Under the pieces are notes generated by a model. It saw only the letters and a program-made list of their open reading frames with translations. It had not been told where the DNA came from and did no database searches. From an uncultured Treponema sp. (GTDB taxonomy: Bacteria; Spirochaetota; Spirochaetia; Treponematales; Treponemataceae): a stretch of 38,558 nt of DNA. The stretch's first letter is position 1. Every line of letters starts with the position of its first letter. The position numbers and the translations under genes are program-made. Below are positions 15,566 to 23,648 of the stretch, in pieces. The stretch lies in the NCBI GenBank assembly GCA_934718065.1, contig CAKUZR010000017.1:1-38558 (forward strand), given 5' to 3'.

Positions 15566-15693
15566 TGAATATGAAAATTTGAAGTCCTGCCTTTTAAATT
15601 TCTTTTGCTATTTAATAGAATATTTTGAAATTCGGATGCTTTTTTTTGCATTTTTTTATATATTTTAGTGTGGGGAATTTTTAAGGATTTTTT

Positions 15694-15942
15694 ATGGAAA
15701 ATTTCAACTTTAAGCCTAGCGGTGTTTGCCCGCGGCAGATTGATTTCAGCCTGGAAGACGGCAAGATTCATAATGTTAAGTTTTACGGCGGTTGCCCTGG
15801 AAATACAAAGGCGGTTTCAAAGCTGGTTGAAGGAATGGACGCGGCGAAACTTGTTGCGGTTCTGAAGGGGAATTTGTGCGGCGCGAAGGGAACTTCTTGC
15901 GCGGACCAGCTGGCTGTTGCTGTTGAAAAGGCTTTGAAATAG
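15694..15942 (+). CDS. TSCPD-domain protein
   Basis: An 82-residue single-domain protein with the TSCPD fold: a conserved Cys near the start (GVCPRQI), VKFYGGCPGNTKAVSKLVEGM, and the signature K-x-TSCADQLA near the end. Four cysteines at family positions suggest metal binding. The domain is known at the C-terminus of some vitamin B12-dependent ribonucleotide reductases and as stand-alone proteins of uncertain role. The ATG at 15694 follows TAAGGA. It ends 8 nt before the ABC permease, so it may share that transcript, but no functional link is evident. Confidence 0.85.
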   Translation: MENFNFKPSGVCPRQIDFSLEDGKIHNVKFYGGCPGNTKAVSKLVEGMDAAKLVAVLKGNLCGAKGTSCADQLAVAVEKALK

Positions 15943-15950
15943 TTTGCGCT

Positions 15951-16613
15951 ATGGATTTTGGTTTTATTAAAGATGTTATTCCGCTTTACGGGGAAGCCGC
16001 GGTTCTGACGCTGAAGCTTTCGATGGCGGGAATTGTTTTGTCGTTTGCGGTTGGGCTTGTGTGCGCGCTGGTGAAATTTCAGAAGATTCCTGTTTTGAGC
16101 CAGATTGTGAGTGTTTACGTGGAATTTTCAAGGAATACGCCGCTTTTGATTCAGCTTTTCTTTTTGTATTTTGCGTTTCCGCGGATGGGAATAAAGCTTT
16201 CTTCTGTGCAGTGCGCGGTTATCGGGCTTACTTTTCTTGGCGGAAGCTATATGGAAGAAACTTTCCGCTCGGCGTTGGAAAGTGTTTCTAAGATTCAGAT
16301 TGAAAGCGCGGAATGTATCGGTCTTACGAAGCGGCAGATTGTTCAGTATGTTGTGATTCCTCAGGCGGTGAGCGTTTCGGTTCCTGGAATTTGCGCGAAC
16401 ATTATGTTTCTGATAAAGGAGACTTCGGTTTTCAGCGCGGTGGCTCTTGCGGATCTTATGTATGTGGCGAAGGATTTGATTGGTCTTTACTACAAGACTG
16501 ACGAGGCTCTGGTTTTGCTCTGCATTTCTTATTTTATTCTGCTTCTTCCGATTTCGGTTCTGGCGGCGGTTGCTGAAAGGAGATTGCGCTATGCACAGTT
16601 CGGAAACAATTGA
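15951..16613 (+). CDS. Polar amino-acid ABC transporter permease (HisMQ/GlnP type), first
   Basis: A 220-residue inner-membrane permease of a PAAT-family importer, with about five transmembrane segments. The ATPase-contacting EAA loop reads ESAECIGLTKRQIVQYVVIPQA (about 121-142), and the conserved FSRNTPLLIQLFFLYF precedes it. It pairs with the next gene as a heterodimeric channel. Its 3' end overlaps the second permease by 23 nt, showing tight translational coupling. The + strand here is strongly G/T-rich, unlike the left flank of the origin. Substrate is probably a polar amino acid. Confidence 0.92.
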   Translation: MDFGFIKDVIPLYGEAAVLTLKLSMAGIVLSFAVGLVCALVKFQKIPVLSQIVSVYVEFSRNTPLLIQLFFLYFAFPRMGIKLSSVQCAVIGLTFLGGSYMEETFRSALESVSKIQIESAECIGLTKRQIVQYVVIPQAVSVSVPGICANIMFLIKETSVFSAVALADLMYVAKDLIGLYYKTDEALVLLCISYFILLLPISVLAAVAERRLRYAQFGNN

Positions 16614-17286
16614 TGCGGTTTTGCAGGCTTTCAGCGTTCTTGGAATGGGAACTAATTTTTTGCGTCTGCTGGGCGGGCTTTGGACGACGGTTTGGATTGC
16701 GCTGGTTTCCGTTCTTTTTTCGGTTGTGCTGGGCTTTGCGTTTGGAATTGTGATGACGCTGAAAAACAGGGTTGTGCGCGCGGTCTGCAAAGTTTACCTG
16801 GAAGTTATGAGGATTATGCCGCAGCTGGTTCTTCTTTTTGTGGCTTACTACGGATTGACGCGGACGCTGGGGATTTCCCTTTCCGGCGAGGCGGCTTCTA
16901 TTCTTGTGTTCACTTTGTGGGGAACTGCCGAGATGGGCGATTTGGTCCGCGGCGCGCTGGAAAGTGTTCCGAAACATCAGTATGAAAGCGGAAAGGCAAT
17001 CGGGCTGACGGACAGGCAGGTTTTCTTCTATATAATTATTCCGCAGACTTTGCGTTCCCTGATTCCGCTGAGCATGAATTTGATTACAAGAATGATAAAA
17101 ACGACTTCGCTGGTGGTTTTTGTTGGTGTAATTGAAGTTGTGAAGATTGGCCAGCAGATTGTGGAGGCGAACCGTCTTACAGTTCCGACTGCGAGCATTG
17201 CGGTTTATTTTGTGATTTTTATGATGTATTTCTTTGTGTGCTGGATTTTGAATCTTTGCGCGAAATATGTGGAAAAACGTCTTTAA
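16591..17286 (+). CDS. Polar amino-acid ABC transporter permease, second
   Basis: A 231-residue PAAT-family permease. The EAA loop is ESGKAIGLTDRQVFFYIIIPQT, and YLEVMRIMPQLVLLFVAYYG corresponds to the R-x-x-P-x-L-V segment. A longer in-frame start exists upstream, but ATG 16591 has AAAGGAGA at the right spacing and yields the usual N-terminus. It overlaps the first permease by 23 nt. Together with the ATPase at 17334 and the binding protein at 18182 it completes an importer. Confidence 0.91.
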   Translation: MHSSETIDAVLQAFSVLGMGTNFLRLLGGLWTTVWIALVSVLFSVVLGFAFGIVMTLKNRVVRAVCKVYLEVMRIMPQLVLLFVAYYGLTRTLGISLSGEAASILVFTLWGTAEMGDLVRGALESVPKHQYESGKAIGLTDRQVFFYIIIPQTLRSLIPLSMNLITRMIKTTSLVVFVGVIEVVKIGQQIVEANRLTVPTASIAVYFVIFMMYFFVCWILNLCAKYVEKRL

Positions 17287-17333
17287 AAATGAATTTGAAT
17301 TTAATGAACAGAATTTTATAAACGGGAAAAATT

Positions 17334-18083
17334 ATGGCTCTTCTTGAAATAAAAAATCTTACAAAGTCTTTTGGCGAAAATCTGATTTTAAAAAATGTGA
17401 ATCTTCAGGTTGAAAAAGGCGAGGTCATTGTTATTCTTGGGCCGAGCGGCTGCGGAAAGTCGACTTTGCTCCGCTGCATAAACGGGCTTGAAACTATCCA
17501 GGGCGGCGAAATTCTTCTGGACGGCGAGGTGATTTCAAACCGCAGGAAGGATATGCATCTTGTGCGCCAGAAAATTGGTATGGTTTTTCAGAGCTACGAC
17601 CTTTTTCCGCATCTGAACGTGATGAAAAATCTTCTGCTGGGGCCGAAGCACGCCCATGAGCTGAATCTTGACCTTGCGTCTGTGAAGGCGGAGGCTGAGG
17701 CCTGGCTTGAAAGGGTAGGTCTGAGCGACAAGAAATATGCGTATCCGCGCGAGCTTTCCGGCGGACAGAAGCAGCGTGTTGCGATTGTGCGCGCGCTTTG
17801 CCTTCATCCGGAAGTTATGCTTTTTGACGAGGTTACGGCGGCTCTTGATCCGGAGATGGTCCGCGAAGTTCTTGATGTTATGATGGATTTGGCGAACGAG
17901 GGAAAAACTATGCTTATCGTTACGCACCAGATGGCTTTTGCGCGTGCGGTTGCTGACAGAATTGTTTTTATGGACGGCGGAAATATTGTTGAAACCGGAA
18001 CGCCGGAAGAATTCTGGAGCAGCCCGAAGAGTGAGCGCGCCAAGAAATTCCTGAGCAACTTTGAGTTCAAATCAAGAAAATAA
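17334..18083 (+). CDS. Polar amino-acid ABC transporter ATP-binding protein (GlnQ/HisP type)
   Basis: A 249-residue ATPase powering the importer. Walker A GPSGCGKST (about 37-45), Q-loop MVFQSYDLFPH, signature LSGGQKQRVAI, Walker B VMLFDEVTAALDP and H-loop VTHQ are all intact. The length is typical of GlnQ/HisP. It lies 47 nt after the second permease in the same direction. The binding-protein gene that follows has its own strong promoter, which would give the usual excess of binding protein over membrane complex. Confidence 0.95.
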   Translation: MALLEIKNLTKSFGENLILKNVNLQVEKGEVIVILGPSGCGKSTLLRCINGLETIQGGEILLDGEVISNRRKDMHLVRQKIGMVFQSYDLFPHLNVMKNLLLGPKHAHELNLDLASVKAEAEAWLERVGLSDKKYAYPRELSGGQKQRVAIVRALCLHPEVMLFDEVTAALDPEMVREVLDVMMDLANEGKTMLIVTHQMAFARAVADRIVFMDGGNIVETGTPEEFWSSPKSERAKKFLSNFEFKSRK

Positions 18084-18098
18084 TTTTTTCACATAAAA

Positions 18099-18132
18099 CC
18101 TATTGACATAATAGGAAATTAAATGCTATAAA
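18099..18132 (+). promoter_or_regulatory. Strong promoter with operator-like inverted repeat for the binding protein
   Basis: TTGACA (18103-18108), an 18-bp spacer and TATAAA (18127-18132). A perfect inverted repeat CCTATT/AATAGG (18099-18104 and 18110-18115) covers the -35 box, a plausible repressor site. Confidence 0.7.
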
Positions 18133-18181
18133 ATACTCATCAGACGGATGCCTGAAATAAATCCGGTAAAGGAGTATTGAT

Positions 18182-19009
18182 ATGAAAAAAACAACTTTTA
18201 TAAAATTTGCTGCCGGCGCGGCGCTTCTTCTTGCGGCGTTTTCTGCTGCTGCAAAGCCTAAGTTCAGAACTGTTGAGCAGATTAAAAAAAGCAAGGTTCT
18301 GAAAGTTGCTGTGTTCAGCGATAAAAAACCGTTCGGCTATGTTGATGAATATGGAAAATATCAGGGCTACGATATTTATTTTGCGGAGCGAATCGCGAAG
18401 GATCTTGGTGTAAAAATCAAGTATGTTCCGGTTGAAGCTGCTGCCCGCGTTGAAGTTCTGGAAACTGGAAAAGTTGACATTACTCTTGCGAACTTTACGG
18501 TGACTCCGGCGCGTGCTGAAAAAGTTGATTTTGCGCTTCCGTATATGAAATGCGCGCTCGGCGTTGTTTCAAACGAAAAGGATTTTATTACAAAACCTGC
18601 TGACTTGAACGGAAAAACTTTGATTGTTTCAAAAGGAACTACAGCTGAAACTTATTTTACAGAAAATTATCCGGAAGTTAAGCTTCTGAAGTTTGACCAG
18701 TACAGCGAGGCTTACAACGCGCTGCTTGACGGACGAGGTGTTGCTCTTTCAACTGACAACACGGAAGTTCTTGCCTGGGCGATTGAAAATCCTGGATTTG
18801 CGGTAGGAATTGAGTCTCTTGGAGCTTTGGACACAATTGCGCCGGCTGTTTCAAAAGGAAACGCTTCGCTTCTGGAATGGCTTAACAACGAGATTGTTGA
18901 GCTTGGAAAGGAAAACTTTTTCCATGCGGACTACGAGGCGACTTTGCGCGCTACATACGGAAAAGATTCCAACGCGGACAACCTTGTTGTTGAAGGCGGA
19001 AAGATTTAA
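18182..19009 (+). CDS. Periplasmic polar amino-acid binding protein (SBP family 3)
   Basis: A 275-residue solute-binding protein with a signal peptide (MKKTTFIKFAAGAALLLAAF, cleavage likely after AFSAAA). Family signatures include VAVFSDKKPFGYVDEYGKYQGYDIYFAERIA, VPVEAAARVEVLETGKVDI and NFTVTPARAEKVDFALPYM, where the TPAR arginine usually contacts the ligand carboxylate. No lipobox is obvious, so it is probably free in the periplasm. The ATG at 18182 follows AAAGGAG. It has its own promoter and terminator downstream of the transporter genes. Substrate is not determinable by eye; glutamine, cystine or another polar amino acid is possible. Confidence 0.92.
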   Translation: MKKTTFIKFAAGAALLLAAFSAAAKPKFRTVEQIKKSKVLKVAVFSDKKPFGYVDEYGKYQGYDIYFAERIAKDLGVKIKYVPVEAAARVEVLETGKVDITLANFTVTPARAEKVDFALPYMKCALGVVSNEKDFITKPADLNGKTLIVSKGTTAETYFTENYPEVKLLKFDQYSEAYNALLDGRGVALSTDNTEVLAWAIENPGFAVGIESLGALDTIAPAVSKGNASLLEWLNNEIVELGKENFFHADYEATLRATYGKDSNADNLVVEGGKI

Positions 19010-19040
19010 TCTGGGCTGAAAATTTGAATTGATTTTGAAG

Positions 19041-19074
19041 GCTGGAAATTCCTAGGAGTTTCCGGCTTTTTTTT
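19041..19074 (+). terminator. Terminator after the binding protein, containing an iteron-like palindrome
   Basis: GGAAATTCC pairs with GGAGTTTCC across TA, flanked by GGC/GCC-type pairs and followed by a T-tract. The sequence TGGAAATTCCTAGGAG (19043-19058) also resembles the iteron. Confidence 0.8.
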
Positions 19075-19092
19075 GTTTTTGGGGATGCGGGA

Positions 19093-19262
19093 GGGGCTGC
19101 CTGCAGCCCCGATGCTTGCTTGCGAGCTTGCAGCGGTAAGGATTGGAGCGGGCGCGGAGCGCGTGTTTTTTACGGAGTAAAAAATACCGGCCGTGAGGTG
19201 AGCGGAGCGAAAGCCGCGGAAAGCCTGGGTGAGCAAAAAGGATTTTTGCGAACACCGCCCGG
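19093..19262 (+). repeat. Repeat family B, divergent copy 3 (chain of hairpins)
   Basis: A run of perfect small hairpins: GGGGCTG/CAGCCCC, then after AAGGATTG the stems GCGC-GGA-GCGC, TTTTTTAC-GGA-GTAAAAAA and GCAAAAA-GGA-TTTTTGC, the last inside an outer GGTG/CACC pair. The order matches copies 1 and 2, but the stem sequences differ while pairing is kept. Confidence 0.7.
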
Positions 19263-19343
19263 AAATGTCTGATTTTTATTATTTTTGAAACTTTTTGATG
19301 GAAAAATTGTCTTAAAGGTATAAAATATAGAAAGGTTTAAAAA

Positions 19344-20111
19344 ATGGTGAAAAATTATAGAACAGAGCTTTCGGAAGACGGAATTTCAGTGGAAAACGAG
19401 ACTAAGATTCTTTTTGGGCAGTGCGGGCCGGACAAAAGGATTCATCTGACGGAAGTGATGGAATATTGCGCTGATTTTGTTACGGATTTGTATGCGCTTC
19501 GCGGTCAGAACAGGGATTTTTTGGCGGAGCACGGATATGCGCAGATGGTTTCGCGGGCGAGCTTTCATATTAACAGGCTGCCGAAGGAAAACGACGAGGT
19601 TCTGATTACGGTTCGCGAGGAAAAGACGGAAGGCGTTCAGTTTATGCGCTATTATCAGTTCAAGGATTTGGCGAGCGGCGAGGTTCTGATTGAGGGGAAA
19701 AGCCTTTGGGTTGTTGTGAATCCTGAGACAAGGGCGATTGTGATTCCGGCGAAATTTGAATTTCTTGCGAAGTCGGACTTGAAGACGGAATCTGTCTGCA
19801 AGCCGGGAAGGATTAAGATTCCGGAGGATGCGCAGAAAATCGGCGAGCAGAAGATTCTTTATTCAATGATTGACGGAAACGGGCATTTGACGAATGCGAA
19901 ATATATAAATTTTGCGCTGGATTTTTTGCCGGAGGAATATCAGACGCGGCAGATTTCTGATTTTAAGCTGAATTTCTGCAAGGAAATCCGCAAGGGCGAC
20001 ATGATGATTGTGAACGCGGCTTTTGATGCGGCGGAAAACCGGGTTTTTGTTGAGGGAAAGATTGCTTCGAGCGGCGAGCGTTCGTTTGAGTGCGAGATTC
20101 TTTACAGGTAG
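19344..20111 (+). CDS. Acyl-ACP thioesterase
   Basis: A 255-residue double hot-dog enzyme of the acyl-ACP thioesterase family, which releases free fatty acids from acyl-carrier protein in the cytoplasm. The first hot-dog includes LTEVMEYCADFVTDLYALRG, and the second carries the active-site region DGNGHLTNAKYINFALDFLP with the conserved Asn and His. GKSLWVVVNPETRAIVIP is typical of the family. The length fits bacterial members. It precedes a LysR regulator by 12 nt and likely shares its transcript. The ATG follows AAAGG. Confidence 0.88.
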   Translation: MVKNYRTELSEDGISVENETKILFGQCGPDKRIHLTEVMEYCADFVTDLYALRGQNRDFLAEHGYAQMVSRASFHINRLPKENDEVLITVREEKTEGVQFMRYYQFKDLASGEVLIEGKSLWVVVNPETRAIVIPAKFEFLAKSDLKTESVCKPGRIKIPEDAQKIGEQKILYSMIDGNGHLTNAKYINFALDFLPEEYQTRQISDFKLNFCKEIRKGDMMIVNAAFDAAENRVFVEGKIASSGERSFECEILYR

Positions 20112-20123
20112 GGCTGCTTTTTT

Positions 20124-21020
20124 ATGACTTTGCAGCAGCTTAAGTATGCGGTTGCCGTTGCGGAAGCCAAGACTGTTTCTGGGGCGGCGGAAAAAATTTT
20201 TATTTCGCAGCCGAGCCTGACGCAGGCGATTCATCAGCTTGAAGATGAAATGCACGTTAAGATTTTTTCGCGGACGAACAAGGGGATTGAGATTACCAAG
20301 GAAGGCGAGGTTTTTCTGGGCTACGCGCGGCAGGTTCTTGAGCAGGCCGATTTGCTTGAGGAAACTTATGCCGGAAAGGCTAGGCAGGCGCCAGTTTTCA
20401 GCGTTTCGTGCCAGCATTATTCTTTTGCTGTGAACGCGATGGTTGATGTTATCCGGAAATTTGGCGGCGACCGTTACAATTATACTTTGCGCGAGACCCA
20501 GACTTTTGAAATCATTGACGATGTTTCAAGGCTGAAAAGCGAAATTGGGATTCTGTATTTGAGCTCGAAGAACGAGGAAGTGCTGGGGAAGCTGCTTAAG
20601 CGGAACGAGCTGGTTTTTACGGAGCTTTTTACAGCGAAGCCGCACGTTTTTATAAGCGACAAGAATCCTTTGTGCAAGAAAAGTTCTGTTTCCGTTGAGG
20701 ATCTGGCGCCTTTTCCGTATCTGGTTTTTGAGCAGGGAACGCATAATTCATTTTATTTTTCTGAGGAGCCTTTTTCGGCGATTGACAGGAACAAGACAAT
20801 CTGTGTGCGCGACCGGGCGACTTTGTTCAACCTGCTGATTGGGCTTGACGGATTTACTGTTTCTTCCGGCGTTATAAGCAAGGAGCTGAACGGCGAAAAT
20901 ATTGTGGCGCGCCCGCTGGAAATTGAGGAAAAAATGCGGATTGGCATTATAACGAAGAAAAACGTGATTCTTTCAAGATACGCGGAAAGCTACATTGAGG
21001 CGCTGAAAGAGCATATCTGA
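20124..21020 (+). CDS. LysR-family transcriptional regulator
   Basis: A 298-residue LysR-type activator or repressor. The N-terminal winged helix-turn-helix is canonical (LQQLKYAVAVAEAKTVSGAAEKIFISQPSLTQAIHQLEDEM, about 3-43), followed by the linker helix and a periplasmic-binding-like effector domain (about 90-298). It lies 12 nt after the thioesterase and converges on metE, separated by a bidirectional terminator. MetR usually lies divergent from metE, so this arrangement does not itself show that it controls metE. Effector unknown. Confidence 0.92.
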   Translation: MTLQQLKYAVAVAEAKTVSGAAEKIFISQPSLTQAIHQLEDEMHVKIFSRTNKGIEITKEGEVFLGYARQVLEQADLLEETYAGKARQAPVFSVSCQHYSFAVNAMVDVIRKFGGDRYNYTLRETQTFEIIDDVSRLKSEIGILYLSSKNEEVLGKLLKRNELVFTELFTAKPHVFISDKNPLCKKSSVSVEDLAPFPYLVFEQGTHNSFYFSEEPFSAIDRNKTICVRDRATLFNLLIGLDGFTVSSGVISKELNGENIVARPLEIEEKMRIGIITKKNVILSRYAESYIEALKEHI

Positions 21021-21112
21021 TTTATAGCGGTTTTTTGTTTTTGATGAAGTGTGTTTGCGGTGCATTGGCCGGGCGGAAATGCGGTTCTTCCGGCTGTGTG
21101 TAAAACCTAAAA

Positions 21113-21159
21113 AAAGGCTGCCTTTTGAACTTTGATTCATTCGGGCAGCCTTTGAACTT
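21113..21159. terminator. Bidirectional terminator between the LysR gene and metE
   Basis: AAAGGCTGCC (21113-21122) pairs with GGCAGCCTTT (21144-21153). An A-tract precedes it and T-tracts follow, so it serves both converging genes. Confidence 0.88.
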
Positions 21160-21187
21160 TTTTAAATTTTTAATGAGTAATTTTTAA

Positions 21188-23467
21188 TTATTTTTCGTTT
21201 CGCACGATTTTTGCAGCCGCAACAAGATTCTTCAAGCTGGCAACTGTTTCTTTTTCGCCGCGGGTTTTAAGACCGCAGTCCGGATTAATCCAGAGTTTTT
21301 TCTGCGGAACGTATTCTTCCATCTTTTTAACGGCTGAAACGATTTCTTCAACTGTTGGAACTCGCGGGCTGTGGATGTCGTAAACACCAGGACCAACTTC
21401 TGTGCGGAAATTGTTTTCCTTGAGCGCAGAAAGAATTGTAAGGTCGCCGCGGCTTGCCTCGAATGTGATTACATCTGCATCCATATCGTCAATGTCCTTG
21501 ATGATGTCGTTGAATTCGCTGTAGCACATGTGGGTATGAATCTGTGTTTCAGGTTTTACTCCGGAATGAACAAGACGGAACGCTGGAATCGCCCAGTCAA
21601 GATATTCTGTGTGCCAGTCTGAATGGCGGAGCGGAAGCTTTTCGCGGAGAGCGGCTTCATCAATCTGGATGATTTTGATTCCGTTCTTTTCAAGGTCAAG
21701 AACTTCTTCCCGGATTGCAAGCGCAATCTGCAAAGTCTGTGTTTTTAGGCTGATGTCTTCGCGCGGGAATGACCAGTTCAAAATTGTAACAGGACCGGTC
21801 AACATTCCTTTTACAGGAAGTTTTGTGCAGCTCTGGGCAAATTTTGACCATTCAACTGTGATTGCAGATTTTCTTGAAACGTCGCCCCAAACTACCGGCG
21901 GTTTTACACAGCGAGTTCCGTAAGACTGAACCCACGCTTTTTCTGTGAAGAGGAATCCTTCAAGGTTTTCACCGAAGTATTCAACCATGTCGTTTCGTTC
22001 GTATTCACCATGAACAAGAACGTCAAGTCCAAGCTCTTCCTGAAGCTTGATGCATTCCGCGATTTTGTTCTTGTTGAATTCCTTGTACTGCTCGGCTGTA
22101 ATCTGGCCTTTTTTGAATGCGCTGCGGTTTGCGCGGACATCTTTTGTCTGCGGGAATGAACCGATTGTTGTTGTAGGGAACAAAGGAAGGTTCAGCGCCT
22201 TTCTCTGGATTTCCTCGCGCTCATCGAACGCCGGAAGACGAGTGTAGTCTTTTTCGCCAAGCCCGTTGATTTTTGCGGCAAGCTCAGAATTTTCGTGAAC
22301 GCGCTCGTTCTTGAACAAATCCTGGTTTCTGTTGAAAAGATTTGAGTCTGTGTCGTTTCCGTCAACGATTTTTGAAAGATCTGTAAGCTCAAAAAGCTTT
22401 TCGCGCGCAAAAGAGAAGTGCTTCAGAATGTCGCTTGAAAGTTTGATTTCATTTCTGATTGTGTAAGGAACGTGGAGCAGTGAGCATGATGTTGAAAGAA
22501 CAACTTCTGCTTCTGTTGCCTTTTTGATTTTGTTCACAAGCTCGATTGTTTTTGCGTAGTTGTTTTTCCAGATGTTTTTTCCGTTTACAACGCCGGCAAA
22601 AAGAATCTTGTCTTTCGGGAAGCCTTCCTTCTGAAGAAGATTCAAAGTTTCTTTTCCTTCAAGGAAATCAAGGCCGATTGCATCGAACGCAAGGCTTGTT
22701 ACAGTCTTGTAGCTGTCGCGGATGTCGCCGAAATATGTTTCAAGAAGAACGTTTACTTTTTTGCCTTCAAGCGCAATCTTGTAGAGTTTTTCAAAAAGAA
22801 CTCTGTCATCGGCAGTTGTGTCGTGAACAAGGGCAGGTTCTTCAATCTGAACCCATTTTGCTCCGATTTCCGCTGCTTTTGCCAGAAGAGCCTTGTAAAG
22901 GTCTGCGGCTTTTTCAGCAAAGTCATTTATGTTTTTTGTTCCTTTGTAGTGTGCAAGCTTAAGGAATGTGTAAGGTCCGATTACGTTGATTTTTGTTTCA
23001 ACGCCTGCTTCTTTTGCTTCATTGAATTCTTCTTCAATTTTTGAAGCGTCAAGCGCAAGCTCAATGTTGTCGTCAAGTTCCGGTACAATGTAGTGGTAGT
23101 TTGTGTTAAACCATTTTTTCATTGGAAGAGCTGTAACGTCGTTTGAGCCTTCCTGGTAGCCGCGAGCCATTGCGAAGAATGTGTCGAGCCTTGAAAGTCC
23201 AAGCTTCTTGTATCGTTCAGGAATTGCTCCAAGCATAAACGCTGTGTCGAGCATTCCGTCGTAGAAAGAAAAGTCGTTTGAAGAAATAAAGTCGATTCCG
23301 TCGTTTTTCTGAGTCTGCCAGTTTGAAACCTTCAGCCCGTGCGCAACGTTGTTCAATTCTTCCTGCGAAATTTCTTTAGCAAAATATTTTTCAGAGGCGA
23401 ATTTAAGTTCGCGCAAAGAACCAATTCTAGGATAACCAATTACAGATATACGTGTTTTATTACTCAT
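21188..23467 (-). CDS. metE: Cobalamin-independent methionine synthase
   Basis: A 759-residue MetE, which transfers the methyl group of methyltetrahydropteroyl-triglutamate to homocysteine in the last step of methionine synthesis. The N-terminal half opens with the family's VIGYPRIGSLRELKFA. The C-terminal catalytic barrel carries zinc-ligand motifs HTHMCYSEFNDI (His and Cys) and NPDCGLKTRGE (Cys), with TTIGSFPQTKDVR at the domain boundary. The frame stays open 86 codons upstream, but ATG 23467 gives the standard start (MSNKTRISVIGYPRIG), and the upstream stretch is AT-rich, promoter-like DNA. It is divergent from the lipoprotein gene at 23649. No S-box or cobalamin riboswitch is seen in the 180-bp gap. 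Confidence 0.96.
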   Translation of the reverse strand: MSNKTRISVIGYPRIGSLRELKFASEKYFAKEISQEELNNVAHGLKVSNWQTQKNDGIDFISSNDFSFYDGMLDTAFMLGAIPERYKKLGLSRLDTFFAMARGYQEGSNDVTALPMKKWFNTNYHYIVPELDDNIELALDASKIEEEFNEAKEAGVETKINVIGPYTFLKLAHYKGTKNINDFAEKAADLYKALLAKAAEIGAKWVQIEEPALVHDTTADDRVLFEKLYKIALEGKKVNVLLETYFGDIRDSYKTVTSLAFDAIGLDFLEGKETLNLLQKEGFPKDKILFAGVVNGKNIWKNNYAKTIELVNKIKKATEAEVVLSTSCSLLHVPYTIRNEIKLSSDILKHFSFAREKLFELTDLSKIVDGNDTDSNLFNRNQDLFKNERVHENSELAAKINGLGEKDYTRLPAFDEREEIQRKALNLPLFPTTTIGSFPQTKDVRANRSAFKKGQITAEQYKEFNKNKIAECIKLQEELGLDVLVHGEYERNDMVEYFGENLEGFLFTEKAWVQSYGTRCVKPPVVWGDVSRKSAITVEWSKFAQSCTKLPVKGMLTGPVTILNWSFPREDISLKTQTLQIALAIREEVLDLEKNGIKIIQIDEAALREKLPLRHSDWHTEYLDWAIPAFRLVHSGVKPETQIHTHMCYSEFNDIIKDIDDMDADVITFEASRGDLTILSALKENNFRTEVGPGVYDIHSPRVPTVEEIVSAVKKMEEYVPQKKLWINPDCGLKTRGEKETVASLKNLVAAAKIVRNEK

Positions 23468-23590
23468 AAAAAGAATAATATTATAATAAGAAGAAAATTG
23501 AAAATATAAGTTTTTTACAGTTGGATATAGGAAAAATCTATAACAAGCCCAAAAGTTAGACTGTGAAAACCTTGAGAAACCTTGATTTAA

Positions 23591-23619
23591 TTGCTTTTGA
23601 AAATCAGATTTGTTATAAT
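23591..23619 (+). promoter_or_regulatory. Promoter of the lipoprotein gene
   Basis: TTGCTT (23591-23596), a 17-bp spacer and TATAAT (23614-23619), 29 nt before the ATG, with an AAGAGG ribosome site between. Confidence 0.7.
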
Positions 23620-23648
23620 TAGCAAAATTTTTAAGAAAGAGGAAAAAA

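Noticed and set aside
15214..15771. 185-codon minus-strand frame over hsp20 and the region after it
   Set aside because: It spans a terminator and a repeat B copy, has low-complexity translation, no ribosome site and no recognisable domain; a shadow of the Hsp20 gene and repeat.
16128..16790. 220-codon minus-strand frame across the two permease genes
   Set aside because: Arg/Asn/Lys-rich antisense translation with no family resemblance, lying over clear ABC permeases; codon-bias artefact.
20124..21020. MetR (regulator of metE)
   Set aside because: It is convergent with, not divergent from, metE, and is placed in an operon with a thioesterase; only the LysR family is supported.
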